From: Valencia hispanica
Lineage: Eukaryota > Chordata > Actinopteri > Cyprinodontiformes > Valenciidae
NCBI GenBank assembly: GCA_963556495.2
Contig: OY747705.1
Coordinates: forward strand, 37,912,798 to 37,976,797
Reading direction: 5' to 3'
DNA: 64,000 bases
Shown here: positions 21,974 through 33,185 of the stretch, piece after piece
Numbering within the stretch: position 1 is the first letter of the stretch
How the letters are laid out: the number at the start of each line of letters is the position of its first letter
Program-made: the position numbers and the translations under genes
Notes under the pieces: model-generated
What the model was told of the DNA's origin: nothing
What the model saw: only the letters and a program-made list of their open reading frames with translations
Databases searched by the model: none

Positions 21974-24900
21974 CTGAAGGAAAAAAAAAGAGCGATTCTT
22001 TAAACGTCCCTGAAATCTTGTTCAAGAAAAACGAGTTTTTAGAACATGCTTACGATGAACTTGGGATCTATCTCTGCTGTCATGAGCACAACGCCCTTCT
22101 CCTCCTTCAAGTCTGGGTAGTGGTAGAGGATCAGCTGACTCGGAGCGTTCTCACCGAGCGTCTGGGTGCAGACAGAAAGGGAAACAGCTGCTAACACCAT
22201 AAGCTGGACTTTGAATTATGCAGATTTGCTGATTGGAGAGGAGTATAAAATATTTACATAAAAAAAGGATATTCTGAAATCTTTAACAGAAGTACCGGGG
22301 TACAATCAACATCTTTCAACAAGCTGGAAAACAAGTAAAGCCATGAGGTCAATTCCAAGGAAAGTAAATTGAGTCTATAATATGAAAGAAATCAGACTTG
22401 TTTGAAGATTGCTTAGCAGTTAATCTTTAGAGTATCTATAACTGTACATAAAATATTAATTATTTATTTATGCTTAATTGTGTTTTAGGTGTATTTTTTT
22501 TTCTTCATCCTTTATGCCTGACCTTGTTTGTTGTGAGGATTAATCCAGATATAATGCAACGCCTTTTTAAGCCTCACTTTGGATCTGATCAGCAAGGTAT
22601 TTAACAGGTTGGACAAGTATTAGGCTCGTTTTAGCAAATATTTCAATAAACTCAAACTAAAACAATGACTGACCAGAAAAAAACAAAAGATCTGTCAGTC
22701 AGTCCAGCCAGAGGATACTCAGCCTGGTTTTTTTATTTTTATCTACCATATATAGCAAATCGCAGATATAAAAGTGAACCATTCTGGCTGTGTAAAATAT
22801 ACCTAAAAATGTAAATGACATTGTTAAAATGAATTTAACAGGCTTTTGTAGGTCAATAAACAAAAAGGAAATATGTAAACCCACAAACACATTTAGATTA
22901 GTACTTTTCTGACAGCTTCTTCATTCAGGTTCCAACATATTAATCTTCATCATGCAACATTTTCCGACCTAAATTTCCACCTGGTTTAAGATCCAGACTG
23001 TTTACGACCTTTGTTATTGAGCTCATCTGTCTTTGCCTAAAACAAAGTCTGTTCTTTCAGAAAATGATGCATCATCACACAGAAAAATCTTCATCAATAA
23101 ACCTGCTTTGAGTTGATGGAAGGAGGAAATGTTCTGCTTGTAATCTGGCTGCCACCTTTAGGCGTTTCAAAAGAACAATGCTGATCATAAATTCTCTAAG
23201 AAATTCTTTTTGTCCCTCTTGAACCATGTTTTCTTCTGTTTAGCTGTTAAGGATTGTTCTAGTTTAAATTATTTTCCCTCAGCACATTTCTTACAGTTCA
23301 CCTACAAACACTGACTGTTTCTGTCCATTCATCCCTCATGTTTTTGTATTTTATTTCCTACTGTTTTGATGTCTTCTTTGGTCTACCAGGATGCTCCCAG
23401 TTTACAACAACACAATTCTGTTTGGATTTTCCAGATTTGTGAACCAAATATTTTTTGGAAAACCTTCCCATTGGGGCCATGTTTCCTTTCACTCAGTCCT
23501 CTGCAAGCTCTCCCTTTACTGCAGAGCCATTTGCAAAATTAGGCTTATGCATCAAATTACAGAGAAAACCCAGAATGTTTAGCAGTTAAAAAAATATATG
23601 CGATATTTTTACTCCTACATAAAACAACTAACCAAACATCCTCCAAGAACAATGATTAGATACGTTTTGCCTTTCAAAGAACAATTAAGTTTCTAGAAAA
23701 ACTTAGAAGTAGCATGAAACAAACATAGGGAAAAGTGTCGGTCAGAAGGTGCTACTATCATACGGGTTGATTAAAAGGACAAAGTGCAAACACAAAGCGG
23801 TTTACCTGGATGTTTATAAGAGAAGTGAAGTGCAGCTCATGTCTGGACCACTGACCCACAAAGAACTCATACCCCTCCTTCTGAGGCAGACCGTAAAGGA
23901 ACTGGGCAGAGCACACAGACTGAGGTGAGTGGAAAACCGTGACGGGAACAAAATTACTAATGAAAAATCTGAGATCATTTCTAGTTCTCACACACACACA
24001 CCGCCTAATTTGGTGATTCTGCAGTGAAATTGAACTGTTTAGTTTCAACTGGGATCTTACCATGGGACAGGACTTGGATCTACTGAAAATCACCTCATAC
24101 ATCTGGGACTGCAAACGAGACAGAAGACTGGCGTTAGATCAGCCCTTATTAAAATGAAAAACATGTAGCTTGTTGGTAAATCATTAAAGTGGAGATGAAG
24201 CACACTTGGATATATGATGACTGTTAAACTCTGCCAAGATTCAGCAGTAATGATCTCACCGGGATGGCGGCGCTGATCGTGTCTTTGGTCGAATAATACT
24301 GCATCCAAAGCTGAACAAAGAAGAGAAAAGTTCAGTCTGGACGGCTTACAAATAAAAGCCCCCAGAGGGCGCTATAGAGTGAAGGTAAAACCATAGACTA
24401 TATATGAGTATAATATCTAAAAAATATAATACATATAAATATGATTAAAACTGAAGGTTGCACAGCAGGCTAATTTAAGGTCAACAGCGATAAACAAAAA
24501 ATTATAGTCTGACCCAAAGTGTAAGTATAAAACTAACATTTTATCATAAAATATCTAACAAAATCTACCGGTTATAGTTCAGAAACACTACGTTTTACAC
24601 AAAGTATTTAAACCCCCAAAAATGTAAGGCTTCAAAAAGGTCAAAATTAATAAAGGCTCAAATCAAAACAGCCTTAAACATATCAATTAGTGAATGAATA
24701 ATCACTGTGACCTTTTAGTCAGATATTAAAACAGCTACAAATCTCCCATGTAGAAAACACTGTAGACACCATGTAGCAGTAGCCACTCAAGAATTCATTT
24801 AAATGAACATTTAAAATTGCCTTGCCTTACTGTGTCTGGCCAGTAGATGGCAGACAACCTGAGCACGGCTAAATCAGAATCAGAAAGGGTTTTATTGCCA

Positions 24901-27900
24901 AATGTTGGGTAGGTTTACATTAGGAAATTGCTGCGGTACTTTGTGCAAACATACAAGAACAAACAGACAAACACTTAAATAAAAATATAATATGCTAAAC
25001 AGATTGTTATATACATGAGTGCAGGTAACAATAGGTGCAAATCAGACGGGTGCAAAAAAACACAATATGGGTCATGTAACTGAGCGGGTGGTGGGAACAG
25101 TCTTAGGGTTATTGTTCATGAGTCCAACAGCAGAGGGGAAGAAACTGTTCTTGTGGCGAGAGATTCTGGTCTGAATAGACCGGAGCCTCCTGCCCGAGGG
25201 GAGCAGGTCAAACAGTCTGTGTCCAGGGTGAGAAGGGTCGGGTGTGATCCGACCTGCACGCCCAAGTGTCCTGGAGGTGTACAGGTCCTGCAGAGATGGG
25301 AGTCTGCAGCCAATCACCTTCTCAGCAGAGCGCACAACACGCTTCAGTCTCTGTTTGTCCCTGATGGTAGCTCCAGCATACCACACGGTGATGGAGGAGG
25401 TGAGGATGGACTCGATGATTGCTGTGTAGAACTGGATCATCATCCGTGGGCTGTGTGCTTCCTAAAGTCCACAATAATCTCCACTGTCTTCTGGGCGTTC
25501 AGCACCAGGTTGTTGCGGCTGCATCAGGACACCAGACGTTCAGCCTCCATCCTGTAGGCAGACTCATCCCCGCCCGAGATAACGGTGGTGTCATCTGCAA
25601 ACATAATTAGTTTGACAGACTGGTGGTTGGAGATGCAGCAGTTGGTGTACAGGGAGAAGAGCAGAGGAGAAAGAACACAGCCCTGAGGGGAACCGGTGCT
25701 GATGGTCCGAGACATTCTTCCCCAGCCTCACATGCTGCTTCCTGTCCGTCAGGAAGCAAGTGATCCACCTGCAGATGGGATCAGGCACGTTCATCAGGGA
25801 TAGCTGTGGGTGAAGTCTTTGATGGTGTTAATTGCTCTGTGGTGGGGGGATGAGTGTCCAAAGTGTCACTATTGTTGGGACTGGTGGAGGTGTGAGGGCT
25901 GCATGGTGGGTGGTCAAAACGGCAGTAAAAGTCGTTGAGGGTGTTGGCCAACAACAAGTCATCAGTGGAGTGGGGAGTTTTAGGCTTGTAGTTGGAAATG
26001 ATCCTAAAACTTTTCCACACAGAGGCCAAGTCGTTCTCTGAGATCTGCTGCTGAATATTCTCAAGAGTGCTGGTGTTTAGCAGTGTTCACTTCTTTTCTG
26101 AAGCTGTACTTGGCCTCTCTGTAGCAGTCCCTGTCTCCACTTCTGAATGCATTTCTCTTTTCTAGCCACAGCTGTTTGAGTTTAGAAGTAAACCAGGGTT
26201 TGTCATTCTTATAACTCACCCTCGTTCGTGATGGCACAATGTTGTCCTCGCAGAAGTGTATATAGGAGGTGACAGTATCCGTAAACTCATCCAAGCTGTT
26301 AGAAGCAGCCCTCATTGTGTGCCAGTCTGTAGTTACTAAACACATGCGAAGCTCCTCCACAGCCTCGTTGCTCCACGGTTTTTTAGTCCTCACGACAGGT
26401 TTGGAGAGCTTCAGCCTCTGTCTGTACGCGGGGATCAGATGGATCATCACGTGATCCGAAAGTCCGAGTGCAGCGCGGGGCACTGCGTGATAGGCCCCGC
26501 TTATCGTGCTGTAACAGTGATCCAGTGTCCTCTCCTCTCTGGTCGGGCATTTATTAAAGTCTCCAAGAGCAATAATCAGAGAGTCCGGATAAATCCGCAC
26601 CATGTGCAGTATCTGCTCCGCGAGGGCGCACTGAGCTGCGCGCACGTCCGCGTCTGGCGGGATGTAAACAGCGGCCAGAATGAATGAAGCGAACTCCCGC
26701 GGAGAATAAAACGGTTTGCAGTGAATGAAAAGATATTCCAGAGAGGGAGAGCAGTGCTGAGCAATCACTGTCACATCTGTACACCAGCCACTATTAATGT
26801 AGAAGCAGACGCCTCCACCTGTAGTCTTACCGGAGAGAGTGGCCTGCCGGTCCGCGCGGAGCAGATGAAAGCCCTCCAGTTGGAGCGCGCAGTCCGGGAC
26901 GTCCCCACAGAGCCACGACTCCGTAAAACATAAGACAAGATGAGGCAAAGTCTCTGTTCATGCTTCTCATCAGGGCCAGTTCGTCCATTTTATTCCGGAG
27001 TGAGCGTACGTTGGAGAAGATCCCAGGTAGAGCAGTCCGAAGTCCGCGTCTCCTCAGACGCACGAGTGCACCAGCTCGCTTTCCTCTCCTTCGGCGTCTC
27101 ACTTCTCTGATCAGTTTGTAGTAAATCCCCCGCAGATGCGACAAATACTGGAAATAAATCCACAGGCGTTGTAATCCTGTAGTTAAGGAGCTCTTCTCTG
27201 GAGTAAGAATACCCAGAGGAGTGACCAGAAACACAAATTACGCACAAAAACAATACAGAAATAACGCACTGAAGTACCAGGGCATCCATTCGCGGCGCCA
27301 TCTTGGATATATGCTTGGTTCAAGATTCCCCAAAAAACTGCTGCCCCCCGGGTCCCTGCATAGTGGCCGCTGGATGTTCCGCTGGGGTTCTCCTTTTCTC
27401 CTCTCTTGGGGGATGCGGTCGGCCCCGCCCGGGTCCGCCTGGGGCTCTGGGGGTCCTTTGGATGTCTTTGCTCCGATCTCCTTCATGTCTAAATCGATTC
27501 CTGGGGGACGGTTTGATGTCTTCTCACGCCAACTATCGAACACTCTTATGGAGAAACCTTATATGCACCAGCATGCTAACACACACACATAGATGTGGGG
27601 TCTCTGGTGTTTAAGGATATATTCTTGGGCTGAGGTTATCATTACTAGAGCTTGATTAATCGGTACCATGAGTTTTTCTGTGACATTGTTGTTGTATTTT
27701 TATATCTATTTTTGTGTGATGTGGTTGTGTAATTCTTAGTTCACAATGTTTGGTTGGTTTTGTCGATGTTCCTTTTTCGTGTTTTGTTTTTCCCCCTCTC
27801 TCTGCCGTCCTGTGGGTATGGAGGCAGACTTCAATGTCTTCCTGTGTTTTCTTTGTTCCCCTTCCTCTCTTGTATTTTCAACTCACCCTCTCTCATGACA

Positions 27901-30224
27901 TTTTGTTTCCTACCTCTCTTCTTCATCTTCCTTCTTTCTTCTCCTTAATTTTCCGTCTCCGTGTCCATAACATCAGGAAATAAAAACCCCAACAATTCAT
28001 AATAAAGATTTTTCACACATAAATCAAGTGGAGGACTATAGCAAAAGCTGTACTGCTCCGCTTGTGAAAGTAAATCTGTTGGGCTTCTACTTGGTACTCA
28101 GACACCAATTCTGAGCTCCACACTGCCAAACAGGACACGTAAAAAAAACAAAGATTCCCCAAAAAATAGCCATAGTTAGCATATTTGATCATTTCCTCAG
28201 CCATAAACCTTTTCACCTTATACTTAAAGCTTCTTGGAAACAGAGTTTGCATTAAATTGCAACTCACTCCCCAAATCAACTTTTTTTTGCTGATAAACTA
28301 TAAATGAGTGTCTAATGGTGCTCACCGACTCACCTGTGCGATCTCCTCCCCCGTCTTGTCTGTGATCTTCTCCAGATTCAGGATGGAACCTAATGTCTAA
28401 AGGAGCACCACATTATTTTCATTAACACAAACATCATCCTCATGCTGAGAGGTTTTAATTTCTCTCTTTCATAAAAAAAAGATTAGATCAATTATTAGTA
28501 ATGAACCATTATTTTGTATTTTTGTAAAAACACCTAATTAAAACTAGTTTTAGCCAACAAACAGCAAATGTGCTTTGCTAAAAAAATATCCCAGATGTGG
28601 TTCCCAGCTTGGCTTCTTCACCCAGTTCACCTTGTTCTTCGTAAAAGCTCCAGATGCTCCATCACCAGCAGCCATCTTATCTCTTTTATCAAACTAAAAA
28701 GAGAGAAAAAATGAGTTATTTGTTTTTTTGTGGGTTAAAACAGCCAATCCCTGAACATGGAGCTGAAATGCCACCTCCTGCTCCATGAGCCGGACAAACT
28801 CGGCCTGCTTGGAGTGTCCAAGGACATCCTTCTTGGCATCATGCCGCTTCTCCAGTCGCTCTTTGTAATCTTGTGGTTTTGTGCTAAAAGCAAACAGAAA
28901 ACGGATCACAATGTACTCCTCAACACTCTGCTCTGGTTAAATACTTTTCATATTTTACTGCCAACAATAGACTTTTATATTTCTATTAATTATTTCCATA
29001 TGTAATTTCTAACCCAATCTCAAAGTATGTACTGTTAAGAGATGCAACAAGAAATCTACTTGTGACTGTAACTGGTTGAGTTTCAGCTTTATCAACCCGG
29101 ACTGTTGACCAGCCAGTCAGAAACTCAACAATCCAATCTTTTTTCAAGCACTGAACACACCATGCCTATCCACCAACAGGACACACCAATCTTCGGTGTG
29201 GGAAGAGCAAAAAAAGAGCCAAACTTTCAGCATAAGGAAGGGGTTTATGAAACAACAGGGATGTAAAACGCTATTTAAGAGGAAATATATGTGGTTGATT
29301 CAAAATACAGAAAAAACTTTGAGCAAATAGCAGGAAGGCTAATTATACTACATTATAGCAACATAATTGTGTTTGGTCGTTTAAAGCGTAACTCTGCCTG
29401 TGACTGAATAGGCTGGATTTGGAAATGCTGCCAACCTCTTTAAAATTCAAGAGTTAAGACAAGGATTTGCATTCTCTGCTGCAGATGTCCCCAATCCAAG
29501 TGATTAACTGCATTAATCACACAAGAACCTCTCATTTGACCCTTCAGTTGCATTAAATGTGTTTTTCCTGGTACGTTTTGGACAGTCTTCAGTCAGAAGC
29601 CTCTTCCGATTTGTTGCAGGACTGACTGCTGGGGCTCAGGCATGAGCTTGAATCAAAAATAATTAGATTGTCGATAGTTTCAGTCTGAAAAATGATTCAG
29701 AGCAAGTATTCAGTCTTATTTATTTCCAATCTAACATGCGCTAAAAGGTCAGCACAAGTATCAGGCTTTCTACTGAAATGTCTAAATTCCTTTTTTTTCT
29801 ACAGATCATTAACATTCGACTACTTTTAATTAACTCAAGTTGAAAAACATTTACCAACTTTATACAATAGCCCCTAATTCTAGGCCGAAATGATTATTTG
29901 ACAGCAAGTCTTTCAGTCACACTTTCCATGACACCACAGAGGCCCGTCTATGCGATAAAGCATCTGGACATCTTTAGAATAACAAACTATGTAGCGGGGT
30001 TCCGGACGCTGCTAGCTCCGTCCGCTCGCTGACCTGCGCAGCTTCTGGATTTTCTCCTGGTACTTGCTGTAGAACGGATTCTCCTCCAGCTCCGGCTCCT
30101 TACGTACGGAGAAGGCCCGAAACTGCTCCGGGACCAGCCCGGGGAACAGCGTCCTGGTGCCGGTGGCCCTGACCGCCAACATGCCCCGGTAGAGACAGGA
30201 CATCTGGATCAACGCCGCCGACAT
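21791..30224 (-). CDS. atpaf1: ATP synthase mitochondrial F1 complex assembly factor 1 (9 exons)
   Basis: ATPAF1 (yeast Atp11) is a matrix chaperone that binds unassembled F1 beta subunit and hands it to the alpha/beta hexamer. Exons on the minus strand: 30224-30034, 28883-28775, 28693-28631, 28396-28334, 24310-24260, 24108-24061, 23901-23806, 22161-22054, 21973-21791. Every junction is GT/AG and in phase; the product is 303 residues (human about 328). The first 40 residues ([20 protein letters not shown]) are basic and hydroxylated, a mitochondrial presequence. The ATP11 domain includes [36 protein letters not shown] and [17 protein letters not shown]. An in-frame ATG at 30248 is a possible upstream start; 30222-30224 is preferred because it begins the presequence and has A at -3. 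A LINE lies in intron 4. Confidence 0.95.
22054..22161 (-). CDS. atpaf1: atpaf1 exon 8
   Basis: It encodes [20 protein letters not shown], then [16 protein letters not shown]. Exactly 36 codons, phase 0. The intron after it is 80 bp. Confidence 0.95.
22162..23805 (-). other. atpaf1: atpaf1 intron 7
   Basis: 1.64 kb of AT-rich sequence between exons 7 and 8. No repeat boundary, exon or RNA gene is recognisable. Confidence 0.75.
23806..23901 (-). CDS. atpaf1: atpaf1 exon 7 (ATP11 core)
   Basis: It encodes [18 protein letters not shown] followed by [14 protein letters not shown], the best conserved block of the family. Phase 0. Confidence 0.96.
24061..24108 (-). CDS. atpaf1: atpaf1 exon 6
   Basis: It encodes [16 protein letters not shown], a 48-bp exon in phase 0, ending ATG|GTAAGA. 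Confidence 0.94.
24260..24310 (-). CDS. atpaf1: atpaf1 exon 5
   Basis: It encodes [17 protein letters not shown], 17 residues, phase 0. Acceptor GTTCAG and donor CCG|GTGAGA. Confidence 0.94.
25072..25800 (-). pseudogene. LINE reverse transcriptase remnant
   Basis: [17 protein letters not shown], then [20 protein letters not shown] and [11 protein letters not shown] in a second frame, give the palm motif with the two catalytic Asp. A third frame carries the C-terminal segment [20 protein letters not shown]. The N-terminal third of the domain is missing and frames shift repeatedly. Confidence 0.88.
26061..27301 (-). pseudogene. LINE apurinic-type endonuclease remnant
   Basis: An opening frame from [19 protein letters not shown] shifts into [19 protein letters not shown], then shifts again into a long frame (26948-26061). 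That frame contains [29 protein letters not shown] and [12 protein letters not shown], which are endonuclease/exonuclease/phosphatase motifs including the catalytic SDH. At least two frameshifts disable it. Confidence 0.85.
27304..27990 (+). repeat. Unclassified repeat-like segment
   Basis: It abuts the 5' side of the LINE. A GC-rich part (CCTGGGGGACGG, CCAACTATCGAACACTC) is followed by a T-rich part ending near GGAAATAAAAACCCC, which resembles the 3' end of a plus-strand retroelement. I recognise no coding motif. Confidence 0.35.
28334..28396 (-). CDS. atpaf1: atpaf1 exon 4
   Basis: It encodes [20 protein letters not shown] plus Q, matching TLSSIFNIEMVKEKTAEEI of the human protein. The 4-kb intron after it carries a LINE. 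Confidence 0.94.
28631..28693 (-). CDS. atpaf1: atpaf1 exon 3
   Basis: It encodes [20 protein letters not shown] plus K, a variable linker ending in the conserved FTKxK. Phase 0 at both ends. Confidence 0.92.
28775..28883 (-). CDS. atpaf1: atpaf1 exon 2
   Basis: It encodes (S)[18 protein letters not shown] then [15 protein letters not shown]. Acceptor TTTTAG, donor GAG|GTGGCA. The downstream intron is 81 bp. Confidence 0.94.
28884..30033 (-). other. atpaf1: atpaf1 intron 1
   Basis: 1.15 kb. A 9-bp inverted pair (TTGAGTTTC at about 29074 and GAAACTCAA at about 29121) is the only structure noted. No repeat family is recognised. Confidence 0.7.
30034..30224 (-). CDS. atpaf1: atpaf1 exon 1 (presequence)
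   Basis: It encodes [20 protein letters not shown] through [17 protein letters not shown] plus two bases of Ser. The donor is CGCAG|GTCAGC. NPFYxxYxxKIQxLRRS is conserved in vertebrate ATPAF1. Confidence 0.95.
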
Positions 30225-30636
<412 letters not shown>

Positions 30637-30757
30637 CGAATACACATATTAAAAATAAAATTAAAGTAGTTGCTTTATTGTTAATTTAGCACTCAAATCA
30701 GTGAACAAATAAACATAAAACTAAATAAATCTTATGAACTGTAATTGCGATGATGAG

Positions 30758-30799
30758 GAATAACAAACCAAAACTAAGTGGAGTTTTGGTTTGTTATTC
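30758..30799. repeat. Perfect 18-bp inverted repeat, 6-nt loop
   Basis: The arms GAATAACAAACCAAAACT (30758-30775) and its exact complement (30782-30799) are separated by AAGTGG. No flanking target duplication or mobile-element end is evident. Confidence 0.95.
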
Positions 30800-31454
30800 G
30801 CTCTTTTTTCAATTGCTCTCTCATTCGGCACCAGACGATCTTACAAAATGATTTATGTCTGCCTCTATTTTGCTCCCTAACACCTGAATCAGCTGTGGAT
30901 TCTGGAAGTAAAATTCTAATATGTCAGGTTTTATCCTGGTAAATATGTACAGATGTGTACCCTAATCTTATTATCCTTCTTAGCAGAATTTTGTGTGTGT
31001 GTTGTGGGTTGTACTTTTATCCATTTTTGTATATTGTGCCTTTGACACAAACAGCGTTCCTGATGAAGAAATAAAATACCTTGAACCCTTTACCATGAAT
31101 AATTTTTCATAGCAAAACAGAAGATTACACACAGTCACATCCTTTTTGATGATAAACACTGTGAGTTAATAAAATATGGACTAAAATTTTATGTTCTAAT
31201 GTAAGTTCGTGTAATAGTAAAAAGATAGAAACTGTATGTTTCTAACGAATCTGACTTGATTTTGTTGTGACACACTTTAACCTGTAGAGGTCAGTACGGA
31301 CTTTGTTTTGCCCCAGCTTGAAAATCCACCTGCCATCTCTGTCTTTAACATCTGTTAGTCAAACTCATCATCTCTGCTGGTCATCAAGCTCAGGACTAAT
31401 TTGCTGCAGCTCTCATGTTGTCCTTACAGTATATAAACACACACTCATCTCTCT

Positions 31455-31535
<81 letters not shown>

Positions 31536-33043
31536 TTCGTGCGTGTTTGTGTGAATGTTCAAAGGCACTGTAATGTTCATGTGCATTTCCCTGATGATAG
31601 TCTGAGTGCTTCAGTGTTTGCTCTCCACAATCATTTCTTCAGTTTCTTCTGATCAATAATCAAAGCAGCCGGGAACAGTTCAGTGCTTTCGGAGCCGAGC
31701 AGATGACAACAATAACGTTTGTGTTTATGTGTTTACACTGTGTGTGCTGCTCATTACTGCACCGTGTGGTTGACTTTTATTTTGTTTGCTTTTGAACAAG
31801 GTGATGTGAATGATGCACACCACCTTGGTCATGAACAGTTGTTTCTAGAATTCTTAATAAAGGATTTTGCAAATAAACATGTCTTTTGCCATTAGATGGT
31901 GTCATTTACTGTGCAGCAGGGAAAATGGAAAAGAGAAGAGGGGATTTTATGATCAGGCACAAAATGCCTTGATGATTTTTGCTTGGTATTATAAAAGTTG
32001 AGATGTTTTAAGTTTTACTCATTGTGTAGACTGAGGTATTTATCATACTTCCTGAAAGAAAAGTCATTTTGAAGCAAGACAATAACATTCCACTGTCCTC
32101 AAGCTTTACAATGCTGCACCTGTCTTTATCAAAACCTGCAGAATAGCCTACCATATTAAATAAAATAAAACATTTTAATGGAAACATTCACATGGAGCCC
32201 AAATGGTGGAGGCCAACAACTGTAAATGACAACCACGTGACCATATGTCCAACAAACACTAACGGTAAGATAAAGGAAAATCTGAAACAACGGTTTATCT
32301 AAAGAGAAACTCAAATATAAAGGTCCAAGAACCTCTTTATGGCGTAATTTGGATTTTGAGTTTGAGCATCCCTTGATTTATGACTGTAAAGATTGTCAGA
32401 TCATCTTTTGGTTGTTCACCACTGCTGGATACTGAAGCATACTGCACTTTTATCAAGAAATTTATGAAGCCATGCAGTCTAACAATGTTACTGGGGGGTT
32501 TAGAACAGAAACGGCATCACAGATCCTCCTTTATACATAACAGGGGGAGCTTTTTCTAAATACCCTTTGTTTGACACCCAACCCACTTTTAGTTGTCATT
32601 ACTAAAAGGCTTAATCTAACTCTCCTCTTACCAAAGCACATATTTTCAGTTAAAGTCCCAGTACAGTTTGTAAAAGGCCCCATGTATACTTTTATAATCG
32701 TAGGACAGGAGATAATATAGTCTGGCATACCTTCCAAACAACTTGGGAGAATGTAGAAAGAAGTTAGAGGTTGTTTTGGACAGTGATCTCTGGAGATATC
32801 TGTTTACACAATTTACCATCTTCCTGTGTTTTCTCATGATAAACACCTGGAAACCATGTCTTTATTTATAAAGATTAACAATGGACATACATGTTCTACT
32901 GCAAGGGCAAGTTCTCCAATCTTTCCCATTTTGAAAAGGGGCTAAGAAGCATAAGCCAAATCATATGTATACACAAGAACATCAAGAAAAACTATTTAAT
33001 CAACTCGATTAAATTAGTTTAGTTTATTAGATTTAATTAGGTG
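30800..33043. other. Intergenic, no gene seen
   Basis: AT-rich sequence without recognisable exons. AATAAA occurs at about 31856 and 31871 in a 3'-UTR-like context, but no plus-strand gene ending there can be identified. A GT microsatellite lies within (31459-31531). Confidence 0.6.
31459..31531. repeat. GT dinucleotide microsatellite
   Basis: About 36 GT units preceded by a short CT run and followed by GCGCGTTCGTGCGTG. Confidence 0.97.

Positions 33044-33185
<142 letters not shown>

Larger units (their letters stand above)
24873..27303 (-). mobile_element. Degraded L2/Rex1-type LINE in atpaf1 intron 4, sense to the gene
   Basis: Reading on the minus strand, an endonuclease domain (about 27301-26061) is followed by reverse transcriptase (about 25800-25072) and a 3' end with CAATAAAACC and a CTGATT repeat tail at 24873-24887. 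About 2.4 kb remain. A large part of the reverse transcriptase fingers and palm is deleted near 25800. The family assignment (L2/CR1/Rex1 group) rests on the CTGATT tail and motif style, so treat it as approximate. Confidence 0.85.

Noticed and set aside
25153..25557. Plus-strand 134-codon frame
   Set aside because: It is antisense to the LINE reverse transcriptase remnant, which explains its openness.
27221..27614. Overlapping frames on both strands near the LINE 5' end
   Set aside because: GC-rich repeat sequence keeps several frames open; no motif supports any of them.
31440..31900. AATAAA signals suggesting the 3' end of a plus-strand gene
   Set aside because: No coding exon upstream on that strand could be identified, so the signals alone are not enough.
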